Shown here piece by piece: positions 36,014 to 45,088 of a stretch of DNA of 64,000 bases (position 1 is its first letter; each line of letters starts with the position of its first letter). The notes under the pieces were generated by a model. That model did no database searches, was not told the DNA's origin, and saw only the letters and a list, made by a program, of their open reading frames with translations. The stretch comes from Gabonibacter massiliensis. GTDB lineage: Bacteria > Bacteroidota > Bacteroidia > Bacteroidales > Marinifilaceae. Where the stretch lies: positions 1,405,110 through 1,469,109 of the forward strand of contig LN913013.1 of the NCBI GenBank assembly GCA_001487125.1, in the 5' to 3' direction. The position numbers and the translations under genes were made by a program.

Positions 36014-36895
36014 ATGAAAAAAATTGCGGCCATACACGATTTATCCGGTTACGGAAGAGCTTCCCTGACGGTAGCCATACCTATACTTTCTCACATGGGG
36101 TATCAGGTATGTCCACTTCCGACAGCCATATTATCGGCACATAGCGAATACCCGAACTTTCGTTCTCTCGATCTGACCGACTTCATGGAGGAGTACATCG
36201 CCCACTGGAAAACATTAAACCTGCATTTCGACGCGATTTATTCCGGTTACCTCGCCTCCGTAAAACAGATGGAAATCGTATCCGATTTTTTCAACCACTT
36301 CCAAAACGAACAAAACTTTATATTGGTGGACCCCGTACTCGGGGATCACGGCTCCCTTTATCCGAACATGAATCAAGCCATGATAGAAGGGATGAGACAC
36401 CTGTGTACCCAAGCCAAAGTGATCACCCCTAACCTGACGGAAGCTGCATTTCTACTCGGGGAAAACAGCGTCAAAGGGATCTCGGCGGAACAAACGTTAG
36501 CCTGGTGTAAAGCCTTATCACAATTCGGGCCTGAACACGTAATCATCACTTCGGCTCCCGGCAATAACCCGCAAGATATCGTAACCATAGCCTACAACCG
36601 GACGGATAATCGCTACTGGGAAGTGGTTTGCGACCACATCCCCGCCTCTTATCCGGGCACGGGAGATGCCTTCGCCAGCGTTATCACCGGTTGCCTGTTA
36701 AACGGAGACAGTCTTCCCGAAGCCGTAGACCGTGCCGTTCATTTTATCAACATGGGTATCAAAGCCACATTCGGTTACACGCATAATCCTCTCGACGGTA
36801 TGAATCAGGAGAAAGTGTTGCACTATCTGAACGAACCCATACCTTATTACAGGTATCAACTGATAGAAGAACCGAAAACGACCGACCGGACATGA
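36014..36895 (+). CDS. Pyridoxamine/pyridoxal kinase (PfkB-like ribokinase family)
   Basis: The 293-residue kinase phosphorylates B6 vitamers. It has the N-terminal KIAAIHDLSGYGRASLTVAIPIL, DPVLGDHGSLYPNM, VITPNLTEAAFLLGE and the anion-hole/catalytic GTGDAFASVITGCLL. The overall match is to PdxY/PdxK-type kinases rather than sugar kinases. It overlaps the HAD gene by 4 nt (ATGA), so the two are translationally coupled. Confidence 0.9.
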   Translation: MKKIAAIHDLSGYGRASLTVAIPILSHMGYQVCPLPTAILSAHSEYPNFRSLDLTDFMEEYIAHWKTLNLHFDAIYSGYLASVKQMEIVSDFFNHFQNEQNFILVDPVLGDHGSLYPNMNQAMIEGMRHLCTQAKVITPNLTEAAFLLGENSVKGISAEQTLAWCKALSQFGPEHVIITSAPGNNPQDIVTIAYNRTDNRYWEVVCDHIPASYPGTGDAFASVITGCLLNGDSLPEAVDRAVHFINMGIKATFGYTHNPLDGMNQEKVLHYLNEPIPYYRYQLIEEPKTTDRT

Positions 36896-37716
36896 TAAAA
36901 GCTATTATTATTGATTTTGACGGTACAACCCTACCCCGCCAATGGCATTCCGTGAGTAAAGAAAACCGGGAGGCTTTGGAAAAAGCGGGTAAGAAAGGCA
37001 TCATCCGGATTTTGGCAACCGGACGTTCCTTTTTCTCTTTCAATCACGTTCTTCCCGAAGGATTACCCATAGATTATATGGTATTTTCCTCCGGCGCCGG
37101 AATCATGCAATGGGACAACCGTCGAATCATGCAATCCCGGGAATTAACGGTAGAAGAGACCCGGGAGATAGCCTCCTATTTATGGAAATACAATGTCAAC
37201 TTTACGATCCAGAAACGCATTCCGAACAACCACTTTTTTCTTTACAGACAAATCGCCCGACAACATGAAGATTTCAGACGCCGAATAGAAAATTATCCCG
37301 GCTTGGGAACCCCTATGCCCCTACCGGAGGATCTGAACGAAGGAGCGACCCAATTCCTGACCATTTTAGGAGCGGATCAAGCCGATCTGCACGAAAAGAT
37401 ACAACAGCAACTCTCTTCCTATTCCGTGATCCGGGCAACCTCCCCCATCGACAACCGAGCCATATGGACCGAAATATTTGCCAAAGACGTGAATAAAGGA
37501 AGCAGTTGCGAACTGCTCTTGAATCAACTCGGGATCTCTTTTCCCGAATGCGCGGGGTTAGGAAACGACTACAACGACTTGGATTTTCTGGAACGGTGCG
37601 GCATATCCTTTGTCGTGGCCAACGCTCCGGCTCCCCTTACAAAGCGATTCGAAAAGGTCCCCGCCGACACCGACAACGGTCTCGCCGCCTTTATCTGTCA
37701 AAACATCAATCTATAA
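36892..37716 (+). CDS. Cof-type HAD-IIB family hydrolase
   Basis: The 274-residue HAD phosphatase has motif I IIIDFDGTTLPRQWHS, the threonine of motif II (ILATGRSFFSF), a lysine in NKGSSCELLL and motif III GLGNDYNDLDFLERCG. An inserted cap of the IIB type lies between motifs II and III. Substrate is likely a sugar phosphate or a phosphorylated cofactor. Coupling to the pyridoxal kinase makes PLP or a B6 phosphate a possible substrate (inference). Confidence 0.92.
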   Translation: MIKAIIIDFDGTTLPRQWHSVSKENREALEKAGKKGIIRILATGRSFFSFNHVLPEGLPIDYMVFSSGAGIMQWDNRRIMQSRELTVEETREIASYLWKYNVNFTIQKRIPNNHFFLYRQIARQHEDFRRRIENYPGLGTPMPLPEDLNEGATQFLTILGADQADLHEKIQQQLSSYSVIRATSPIDNRAIWTEIFAKDVNKGSSCELLLNQLGISFPECAGLGNDYNDLDFLERCGISFVVANAPAPLTKRFEKVPADTDNGLAAFICQNINL

Positions 37717-37721
37717 AAACA

Positions 37722-40700
37722 TCATTCACCCTTGTATTTCCATTTCACGGCATCGGCAACGATTAAAGTCGGATAGTCCCAACTATTTAACGGAGAATCT
37801 TTGGATACCCGGTCGTCCAAAACGACAAGGCTCATCCCGCATTCCATACGATACTCTCCCAAAGATACCCATCCGTCCATATCGTCCTCCAAGGTAAAGG
37901 CGACCTCGGTTTCTCTTTCTGCATGCCGAACCGTGTAAAAATAGGTTGTACCCGGCTTGCGCATATTAACTATATCGGGTCCATCAGAAATATAGACAAA
38001 GACCTCGTACCTACCAGGCTTATCGATAAACGTATGCCACTCCACCCCGTTACCCCCGCGTCCCGCCGTTTTACAATACGCACTTCGTATGGAATCCCCG
38101 TAAAACCGACCATCGAGAACCGGGGTCCATTGCTTTACTCTTCCTCGCAACCTATCTTTAAATTCGTATCTGTTCTTCCTCCCGGACATCAAGGATAAGC
38201 TCCACTCCTTTTCCGGATGAATTACACGAAAATTCGTGTCCCGGTCGTCCACGATCACCTCGTCTGCCGAAGGAAAAAAATCCGAGACATTACAACTCTT
38301 TTCCCCTTCCGAGGCGACCACCCCGCTTTCCAAAGGCAAAGAGAACGTTAACGGTAGATTGCGGGAAAGATGCGTCATAAAATCCTGTCGATTACGTCCA
38401 TCCGATGCGATACACCGGATAACCTTGCATTCGCCGGGTCTTAACAGGAAACCGCGTATGATTTGTTTGGTCACATACCTATTTTGAATCCCCCCTACCG
38501 GTATCGAGACAATCCCTTCCGTCCGACTATCGTTAAACACTTTAAAACTCAACACGCAATTACCCGGTCCCCGCTCTTCCTGCGGCAGCCTCTCCCCTCT
38601 TACCTCTTTCACCTTAAATAAGGGCAGTCCCTTTCGGGAATAGAGTTTAGCAACAATAGCACCGAGATCCGCCCCGTACTTCTCCCCGTATGCTTTACAA
38701 AAGCACTCGAAATCAACCGTCTCGAAAAGGTGTCGACATAAAAAATCATCCAAAAAAGAATAAAACGTATCTTCCCCCGTGCAAGCTGTCAGATAAGCCC
38801 CAAGATAGCCCGCGCTAAGATAAAGAATACAATCGATCTCCTCCGTCGAAAGTGTTCGATCACGGCAAGCCTCGTCCAAACTCCTCGCGGAAAGATAATC
38901 GATACAAGACTTTATCAAAGCCCCGGAAAAGTATTTATCCAGGCCAGGACCTCCTATTTGAGCATATTTTAATAGTATACCCAATGCAGGATAACGTCTG
39001 TCCGAAATAAACCCCGTAAAGTCTTGCAACAGAGAAGCTACATTATTCATCTCTCCTTGAAATAGACTCTCGACACATCCTTTCACACGCATGAGTAAAT
39101 CGTCGTACTCCCCCATCTTCTCCGAATCCAACAGCGCCGTAATATCACACACCTTAGACATTATCGCAAAACGTTCCGGTAGGAATACCAACCCGGGCTG
39201 ATTGTAGTTGTTATTGTTATTCCATTTACGCTGATGTGCGGCAAAGGAGACGGGGACTTCCACGACCTTAAACTCTTTAAAAAGATAGGGCTTTTGACAG
39301 CAGCGTTCATAAAAGTTCGAACTACTCTCAAAAATCTCTTTTTTTTGCTCGAAAGAGAGCGGTAGCTCCCAATCTCCCCAATCCCTGCTCCGAAAGTAAT
39401 ACCACTCCAACTCTATCGAATCGATCTCTATACGCTTCCGTCCTAAATCACCGATACATAAAGCAATGCCCGGCAGGTTATCCCTGCTTCTAAAGATACT
39501 CCTCTCTTCCTCTTCTTCCCTTTTACCCTGCGAAACAATCAATAATCCTTCTCTCTTTTCCACGCTTAACGAGTATCGGGAATAATCGAATTGCCTATCC
39601 AAAGGATTACCCGGGTTCTCAGGAGCAACAGCCGCCGGATACCATTGACACTCGGGATAAAGTAACGTGAATCTATCCGATAGATAAGAGTAAAGATTAC
39701 CGTAACGAAAACCAACACCTAACTTTTCGACGGGAGTATCCAATTCCCGATGATCGTATTCCACATCCCCCAATTCCAAATAACCAAAGGCATCGTCTAT
39801 CTTTCCGGCATAATCTATTTCCAAGAAGAGACTCTCCCCGGAAGCTAATGCCCGCTTCACAATAACAATTTGCTTCTCTCGGGTAAAACCGACAGCAATC
39901 TCTTTCTCTTTACAAGAAGTGATCGACAAAAAAGGATTCAGATACAATATGAAATCAGCAATCCTCTGATCCGTCGGGTTCCGTATTTCCATGCGACTAC
40001 TCCCGTACAAACTGTCTTTGACCTGCCTACAAGCTATATCATTGGACAACATTTTCACCACGGGTGAAGAAGAGTATTTTCTATATACCTCCCGGTATGT
40101 TTCCCGTCTCACATCCCGCTCCCGAAAACCCTGGTCATACCAATTCCCCGCAAAAACCGCACACACGCACAATAAACATCCTCCCAACAACAAATAAGCA
40201 GGCTCTTTTATATCTCCGGACTTTCTTTTACAACAAACGATACCCAATATTCCTAACCCGACACCCGCGAATAAATAAGCCAATCGATGCAATATATAAG
40301 GCCATAAAAAAGGATGTCCGGTAATTTCCGAAAAAATATTGGGAATCTCCCGTCCCGCGTAATCCAATAGCCCGTGTCGTATCTCGGGCAGATAAAAACA
40401 GGAGATTCCCCAGATCAAAAGTAAGATGAGTAATGTTCCCCCTTTACTTTTCATCAAGCTACCGGTAAACATCGATAATCCCAACCAAAAACAGAGAGTA
40501 GGAAATGTCAACGTAACCAAATAAAAAGGATAGATCCACCACCGCAACGGATTTTCACTCCAAAACAGCTGCAAAAACAACCCCATAAACAACACGATCA
40601 CATTTAACACCATTACCACCGTGATCACCCCCAAAGCCTTTCCGGCAAAATAGTCTAAATTACTCACCGGACGGAAATAGATCACATCCAGTGTTGTTAA

Positions 40701-40958
40701 TTTCAATTTTTCTTTTAATAAATCGTAAGCCATAAAGAGAATAAACAAGGGCTGTATACTATTAAAAAGAAACGAAAATAAAAAAGGATCTGCCGAAGAG
40801 AGTCCGGCCGGAGTAAATATCAAATAAATTTTCCCGAAATAAAAAATCACCGGGATCAATAAGACTACCAATAAAAATAGTCTTACCAACCAATCTCGCC
40901 GGAGCAATTTTATTTGATAGAGCCAAACTGTAAACATTCGAGTATTCAATATTAGCAT
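37722..40958 (-). CDS. ABC-2-type permease / M1-like / golvesin-like fusion
   Basis: A 1078-residue fusion. Residues about 1-270 hold six or more membrane helices of an ABC-2-type permease (LIPVIFYFGKIYLIFTPAG, QPLFILFMAYDLLKEKLKL). Residues about 290-790 look like the extracytoplasmic part of M1-type aminopeptidase fusions (QPGLVFLPERFAIM; the C-terminal MILYLSAGYLGAYL and RKGLPLFKVKEV blocks), but no HExxH zinc motif is present. The last about 120 residues read as a golvesin/xanthan-lyase-like beta domain (GRYEVFVYIS, VSLGEYRMECGMSLVVLDD, LIVADAVKWKY). The ATPase partner is not nearby. It overlaps the upstream interrupted gene by 7 nt. Confidence 0.8.
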   Translation of the reverse strand: MLILNTRMFTVWLYQIKLLRRDWLVRLFLLVVLLIPVIFYFGKIYLIFTPAGLSSADPFLFSFLFNSIQPLFILFMAYDLLKEKLKLTTLDVIYFRPVSNLDYFAGKALGVITVVMVLNVIVLFMGLFLQLFWSENPLRWWIYPFYLVTLTFPTLCFWLGLSMFTGSLMKSKGGTLLILLLIWGISCFYLPEIRHGLLDYAGREIPNIFSEITGHPFLWPYILHRLAYLFAGVGLGILGIVCCKRKSGDIKEPAYLLLGGCLLCVCAVFAGNWYDQGFRERDVRRETYREVYRKYSSSPVVKMLSNDIACRQVKDSLYGSSRMEIRNPTDQRIADFILYLNPFLSITSCKEKEIAVGFTREKQIVIVKRALASGESLFLEIDYAGKIDDAFGYLELGDVEYDHRELDTPVEKLGVGFRYGNLYSYLSDRFTLLYPECQWYPAAVAPENPGNPLDRQFDYSRYSLSVEKREGLLIVSQGKREEEEERSIFRSRDNLPGIALCIGDLGRKRIEIDSIELEWYYFRSRDWGDWELPLSFEQKKEIFESSSNFYERCCQKPYLFKEFKVVEVPVSFAAHQRKWNNNNNYNQPGLVFLPERFAIMSKVCDITALLDSEKMGEYDDLLMRVKGCVESLFQGEMNNVASLLQDFTGFISDRRYPALGILLKYAQIGGPGLDKYFSGALIKSCIDYLSARSLDEACRDRTLSTEEIDCILYLSAGYLGAYLTACTGEDTFYSFLDDFLCRHLFETVDFECFCKAYGEKYGADLGAIVAKLYSRKGLPLFKVKEVRGERLPQEERGPGNCVLSFKVFNDSRTEGIVSIPVGGIQNRYVTKQIIRGFLLRPGECKVIRCIASDGRNRQDFMTHLSRNLPLTFSLPLESGVVASEGEKSCNVSDFFPSADEVIVDDRDTNFRVIHPEKEWSLSLMSGRKNRYEFKDRLRGRVKQWTPVLDGRFYGDSIRSAYCKTAGRGGNGVEWHTFIDKPGRYEVFVYISDGPDIVNMRKPGTTYFYTVRHAERETEVAFTLEDDMDGWVSLGEYRMECGMSLVVLDDRVSKDSPLNSWDYPTLIVADAVKWKYKGE

Positions 40959-41461
40959 TTGAAATTGATTGTCTGTTTATCATTATTCGGATAAGTCACC
41001 ACAGCAGTAACTGTCAATGTACTTCTATTTATTTTTATCTCTATATAAGTAGGCCCTGCTCTCAATTTACACCGTGCGTCGTAAAACGTCCCTAAGTAAT
41101 ATATATCAATTATTAATTCCCCAACAAGCCCAGACTACGATTGCATAATCTTTTCAGTTTTATATAATTCGCCATTACCCGGGGTGCTACTATTAATTAA
41201 ACTACCCCAACCACAAAGTATATCCGAATCAAATCTATAGTAAATCTCATACTTAACCCTCACTCCCACATTAGCAAGCGGACAACCAATTTCATCTCCC
41301 ACAAATAGATGTAAATAAACAGGATACTTTAGAGACGACTTGTATGCATTTTGCATTGGGATTCCATTATACCTCGTTTTCTCCCGTGCAAAACCGACAT
41401 GACACAAACACACCATAAAAGCCATACCTAACAAAACTCTGATAATTGATTTTCTTTTCAT
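40952..41461 (-). pseudogene. Exported protein interrupted by in-frame TAG (possible readthrough)
   Basis: From ATG 41461 a signal peptide (KRKSIIRVLLGMAFMVCLC) and a beta-rich protein (VYLHLFVGDEIGCPLANVG, VRVKYEIYYRFDSD) run to TAG at 41135-41137. In the same frame the sequence continues as good protein (SGLVGELIIDIYYLG, YIEIKINRSTLTVTAVV) to TAA at 40952-40954. That stop overlaps the permease start (ATGCTAA). So the full gene is 169 codons with one internal amber. The codon after the TAG starts a serine-rich turn. It may be a recent nonsense mutation, or a readthrough event. No function is recognised. Confidence 0.75.
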
Positions 41462-41635
41462 AACACTAATATTTAGATTTAGCAAAACCCAACTTTAGTC
41501 TATCCAGGCACAACTTACATTTATCAAAGCAATAAATATATCAATAATCATTTAATTTACAACATTGCAATACAATATTAACACAACAATCCATCATTTA
41601 CTATAAACGCCCTCTTTGAACAACCTCTTAGAAAA

Positions 41636-41670
41636 CAAAAAAAAGGTTGTCCACTTACTTATGGACAACC
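41636..41670 (-). terminator. Intrinsic terminator after pyrF
   Basis: On the minus strand GGTTGTCCA, loop, TGGACAACC followed by a run of eight T. It lies 30 nt past the pyrF stop. Confidence 0.85.
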
Positions 41671-41699
41671 CTCCTTCACGCACAATGGCAAATATATTT

Positions 41700-42527
41700 T
41701 TAAATAATTCCTTTCTCTGATAACAACTCTTTCATCTCTTGTTGCAGTTTGATCGCCTCAACCCGGGCTCGAACAGCAAAATTTTCTGTGTTATCGGCGA
41801 AGATAATTCCCCGTGAAGAGTTTACGATCAGCCCGCAATGGCCATTCATACCGTATTTGGCCACTTCTTGCAAACTACCGCCTTGTGCTCCGACCCCCGG
41901 AACCAACAAAAAGTGATCCGGCACGATTTCACGAATACCGCTCAACATCTCGGCCTTGGTTGCGCCGACCACGTACATCATATTTTTAGCATTGCCCCAA
42001 TCCTGTGATTTACGTAACACCTTCTCGTATAACTTTTCCCCGTTTTCCTCGAAAAATTGAAAATCATAGGCACCCTTATTCGAAGTCAAAGCCAACAAGA
42101 TCACCCATTTCCCCTCGTATTTTAAAAACGGAGTTACGGAATCCTCTCCCATATACGGAGCCACTGTTATAGAATCGAAATCCAGCCTCTCCAAGAAAGC
42201 ACGCGCATACATTTCCGAGGTATTCCCGATATCTCCTCTTTTAGCATCGGCTATGGTCAGCACCTCCGGATAATTCGTTTTTATATATTCGATCGTCTTC
42301 CCCAAGCTCTCCCAACCCTCTACTCCGCGACTCTCGTAAAAGGCTATATTCGGCTTATAAGCAATCGTTATATCCGCCGTGGCATCTATTATTGCTTTGT
42401 TAAACTCGTATACAGGATCTTCTGCATCCAATAAATGCACCGGGATTTTCTTTATATCGGAATCCAACCCCACGCAAAGGAAGGATTTCTTCCTCTTTAT
42501 TTGTTCGAACAATTCTTGATACAACAT
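41700..42527 (-). CDS. pyrF: Orotidine-5'-phosphate decarboxylase
   Basis: The 275-residue enzyme makes UMP. The catalytic lysine-aspartate motif [18 protein letters not shown] is exact, as is the N-terminal [17 protein letters not shown]. It is of the longer type (about 270 residues), common in Bacteroidetes. It is followed by a terminator and separated from prfA by a repeat array. Confidence 0.96.
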   Translation of the reverse strand: MLYQELFEQIKRKKSFLCVGLDSDIKKIPVHLLDAEDPVYEFNKAIIDATADITIAYKPNIAFYESRGVEGWESLGKTIEYIKTNYPEVLTIADAKRGDIGNTSEMYARAFLERLDFDSITVAPYMGEDSVTPFLKYEGKWVILLALTSNKGAYDFQFFEENGEKLYEKVLRKSQDWGNAKNMMYVVGATKAEMLSGIREIVPDHFLLVPGVGAQGGSLQEVAKYGMNGHCGLIVNSSRGIIFADNTENFAVRARVEAIKLQQEMKELLSEKGII

Positions 42528-42529
42528 AT

Positions 42530-42655
42530 TTATTGATTTTGTGATTCTGTGATTTAGAGATTTTGTGATTTAGGGATTCTGTGATTTAGAGATTCAAATC
42601 ACTTAATCTCCTAATCATCGAATCTCGCAATCGCTCAATCCATTAGTTTCTTAAT
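42530..42655. repeat. Phased TGATT-rich tandem array
   Basis: GTGATTCTGTGATTTAGAGATT-like words repeat in a 7-8 nt phase, followed by AATCAC/AATC words that pair back (GTGATTT...AAATCAC). It fills the pyrF-prfA gap. No gene. Confidence 0.7.
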
Positions 42656-42661
42656 TTACAA

Positions 42662-43747
42662 TTAAAACCCGCTTTCCTTCAACTTTTCCGTATTTTCCTC
42701 AATTTGCAACTTCTCGATAATCTCGTGTAAATCTCCGTCCATGATAGCGGCCAAATTATACAATGTCAAATTAATCCGATGATCCGTCACCCTTCCCTGA
42801 GGATAATTATAGGTACGAATCTTTGCCGAACGGTCCCCGGTAGAAACCATCGTTTTCCGCTTGGAAGCGATCTCGTCCATGTATTTTTGGTGCTCGATGG
42901 CATAAATCCGGGAACGTAACTCTTTCATAGCTTTCGCCAGATTCTTGATCTGAGACTTTTCATCCTGACAGGTCACCACGATTCCCGTGGGGATATGCGT
43001 CAAACGAATAGCCGAATAAGTGGTATTCACCGATTGCCCTCCGGGACCGGACGAACAATAAGTATCCTTGCGGATATCCGCCGGGTTCAACTCTACATCC
43101 ACCTCTTCGGCCTCAGGCAAAACGGCTACGGTTGCGGCAGAAGTATGTACCCGTCCCTGTGTTTCGGTAGCAGGTACGCGTTGTACCCGATGTACTCCGG
43201 ACTCGTATTTCATGATACCGTATACCCCTTCGCCCGAAATATTGGCCACAATCTCTTTATATCCTCCCGAGGTTCCTTCACTTACGTTAGTCACCTCCAT
43301 CCTCCAACGTTTAGTCTCGCAAAATTTCGTGTACATACGGAATAAATCTCCCGCAAAAATGCAGGCTTCGTCTCCCCCCGTTCCCGCACGTATTTCCAAA
43401 ATAACGTTCTTGGAATCTTCCGGATCTGCCGGAATCAACAACATCTTCACCCGGTTTTCCATCTCCGGAATTCTTTCCGACAACTCGTCCAGTTCCAATT
43501 GGGCCATCTCCCGTAACTCCTTATCGCTCTCGTGTTCCAGTATCTCCTCTGCCTCTTCGCGTAACTTCACTGCATTTTTCAACTCGTTAGCCGCTTCCAC
43601 AATCTGCTCTAAATCCCGATACTCTTTATTCAACTTTACGAACCGATTGATATCCTGAATCACTTCGGGATCCGTAATCAATTGTCCGATCTCATGGAAA
43701 CGAATATAAAATGTCTCTAACTTCTCTAAAAGGGCATTATCACTCAT
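42662..43747 (-). CDS. prfA: Peptide chain release factor 1
   Basis: The 361-residue factor recognises UAA and UAG. The GGQ motif lies in SSGPGGQSVNTTYS (about 227-240). The stop-codon reading motif PAT is in RVPATETQGR. The normal start MSDNALLEKLE is at 43747. As RF1 reads UAG, its presence argues against genome-wide TAG reassignment, which bears on the interrupted gene at 40952. Confidence 0.97.
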   Translation of the reverse strand: MSDNALLEKLETFYIRFHEIGQLITDPEVIQDINRFVKLNKEYRDLEQIVEAANELKNAVKLREEAEEILEHESDKELREMAQLELDELSERIPEMENRVKMLLIPADPEDSKNVILEIRAGTGGDEACIFAGDLFRMYTKFCETKRWRMEVTNVSEGTSGGYKEIVANISGEGVYGIMKYESGVHRVQRVPATETQGRVHTSAATVAVLPEAEEVDVELNPADIRKDTYCSSGPGGQSVNTTYSAIRLTHIPTGIVVTCQDEKSQIKNLAKAMKELRSRIYAIEHQKYMDEIASKRKTMVSTGDRSAKIRTYNYPQGRVTDHRINLTLYNLAAIMDGDLHEIIEKLQIEENTEKLKESGF

Positions 43748-43854
43748 ATACATTCAATTATAATTCTTGCAAAATTAATAAAAACAAAACAGTTTTCAAT
43801 CCATTTGATTATAATTCCCCCGTTAATTCCCCGATCTGCAAAACAAAGAAGAAT

Positions 43855-43890
43855 CCGGAGGCGGTTCGAACCACCTCCAGACTTTCCGGT
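43855..43890 (-). terminator. Hairpin downstream of the XRE gene
   Basis: Nested stems GGAGGCGGTTCGAACCACCTCC and CCGGA/TCCGG, with a weak T-rich tail in the minus direction. A possible terminator for the 43934-44173 gene. Confidence 0.5.
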
Positions 43891-43933
43891 ATCTTAATAA
43901 AATAATAGAAATATCAATAGATCAAACATACAT

Positions 43934-44173
43934 CTATTCTCCCGACGGCTCCTCCAGACTTTTCCCAACCAAGTCACTCAACTCGATTTCCAAAGCACTA
44001 CAAATCAAACAAAGCGTTTTCACGGTAACATTACTTTTTCCAGCTTCAATCCGGCTCATATTCGAACGCTCGATGTCACATTTATAAGCAAGTTCTTGTA
44101 TCGTAAGATTTCTACTCATTCTTATTCGTTTGATATTCAATGCTATTCGATGTATTTCCTCGTCATAATCCAT
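43934..44173 (-). CDS. XRE family transcriptional regulator (HTH_3)
   Basis: The small protein (79 residues from ATG 44173, 84 from ATG 44188) is essentially one XRE/Cro-CI helix-turn-helix: NIKRIRMSRNLTIQELAYKCDIERSNMSRIEAGKSNVTVKTL. ATG 44188 lies inside a perfect operator (44181-44198), so MDYDEEIHR at 44173 is the more likely start. The second operator is 47 bp away. It is divergent from the exported-protein genes and probably represses them and itself. Confidence 0.9.
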   Translation of the reverse strand: MDYDEEIHRIALNIKRIRMSRNLTIQELAYKCDIERSNMSRIEAGKSNVTVKTLCLICSALEIELSDLVGKSLEEPSGE

Positions 44174-44180
44174 TTTATTA

Positions 44181-44198
44181 CGTATCATATTTGATACG
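44181..44198. promoter_or_regulatory. Operator 1 (XRE-type palindrome)
   Basis: The perfect palindrome CGTATCA-TATT-TGATACG covers the -33 TTTG (44190-44193) of the rightward promoter. Confidence 0.85.
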
Positions 44199-44220
44199 CA
44201 AATTTTTTACTTTATATTTG
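44190..44220 (+). promoter_or_regulatory. Promoter of the exported-protein operon
   Basis: TTTG (44190-44193), a 19-nt spacer and TATATTTG (44213-44220) form a consensus promoter. The expected start (about 44227) falls at the edge of operator 2. Confidence 0.85.
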
Positions 44221-44227
44221 CAACATG

Positions 44228-44245
44228 CGTATCATAAATGATACG
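44228..44245. promoter_or_regulatory. Operator 2 (XRE-type palindrome)
   Basis: A second perfect palindrome, CGTATCA-TAAA-TGATACG, sits on the predicted transcription start. The two centres are 47 bp apart. Confidence 0.85.
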
Positions 44246-44273
44246 AAGTGATTTATATCAATAACGTTATAGC

Positions 44274-44891
44274 ATGAAAAAAGTTATTCTACTCATTATT
44301 ACGATCGTGACTGTATTTATGATTACTCCCATTCGCGGCTCTTCACAAAATATAAAGGATTTTTTCTTTCAGGAAAAACAAATATATACGCTCACGGATG
44401 GAAAAAATCAGACAGAAACCTACCAGATACAACGTTACGATAAACATACGGTTTATCTGGTTTATACCTTGTCGATAAAACACCAGACAATTCGAACAAT
44501 TTCAATCAAACTTCAATTTCAAAAGAACCGTATTACCTCCGAATTCATTCGAATGACGGGAATCAGCGGAAGTATAAATCAAAAAAGCAAAATAACCGTT
44601 TTAGCGTTACCGGGAAAAAACGGGGACAATTGCTGGACCAACCGAACATCTAAAGAACGTACAGAATACACCTGCAAATACATCGAATTAACCCTAAACG
44701 GACAACATTCGTATAAAGCTTTACAGGTAAGCCGGAAGAGTCTCGACCTATCGAGTAATAAAACGGTTGCGCCTGAAGAAATCTCATTTTACGTGAAAGA
44801 GATGGGACTGATATTAAAAACAGACGGAAAAAATATTTTAAGCTATTCGACCGCATTAAATTATATACCCAACCAAATAGAGGTAAAATGA
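44274..44891 (+). CDS. Exported protein of unknown function (XRE-controlled)
   Basis: The 205-residue protein has a signal peptide (KKVILLIITIVTVFMITPIRG) and a beta-rich body rich in Ser, Thr, Lys and Ile. No Cys-based anchor or known domain is recognised. It probably folds as a beta-sandwich in the periplasm or on the surface. It overlaps the next gene by 4 nt (ATGA). Two XRE operators in front show that it is the main target of the divergent regulator. Confidence 0.75.
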   Translation: MKKVILLIITIVTVFMITPIRGSSQNIKDFFFQEKQIYTLTDGKNQTETYQIQRYDKHTVYLVYTLSIKHQTIRTISIKLQFQKNRITSEFIRMTGISGSINQKSKITVLALPGKNGDNCWTNRTSKERTEYTCKYIELTLNGQHSYKALQVSRKSLDLSSNKTVAPEEISFYVKEMGLILKTDGKNILSYSTALNYIPNQIEVK

Positions 44892-45088
44892 CCACGCGTA
44901 TACAAAAATGGATGCCTGTTATCCCGGCTTGTACACTATTAATCGTATGTGTTACCCTACTGATTTTACTTCACGCGTATCGTGCCGATACAGCTTCTTA
45001 TTCCTTTCCTGTTAAAGAGGAAAACAGACACATCACCCCATCGCAAGACTCTCTGCCTGCAGATTCAGCGTCCGAACTTAATCTTTAA
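44888..45088 (+). CDS. Small single-pass membrane protein
   Basis: A 66-residue protein with one membrane helix (VIPACTLLIVCVTLLILLHAY) and a short, Ser/Asp/Pro-rich outer tail. It is coupled to the exported-protein gene by a 4-nt overlap and probably works with it at the membrane. No family is recognised. Its 3' end overlaps the epimerase gene by 11 nt on the opposite strand. Confidence 0.65.
   Translation: MTTRIQKWMPVIPACTLLIVCVTLLILLHAYRADTASYSFPVKEENRHITPSQDSLPADSASELNL

Noticed and set aside
40952-41461. Genetic-code change for TAG
   Set aside because: RF1 is encoded in the window and other intact genes appear to end at TAG.
43934-44188. ATG at 44188 as the regulator start
   Set aside because: It falls inside operator 1; ATG 44173 is used, though the longer form cannot be ruled out.
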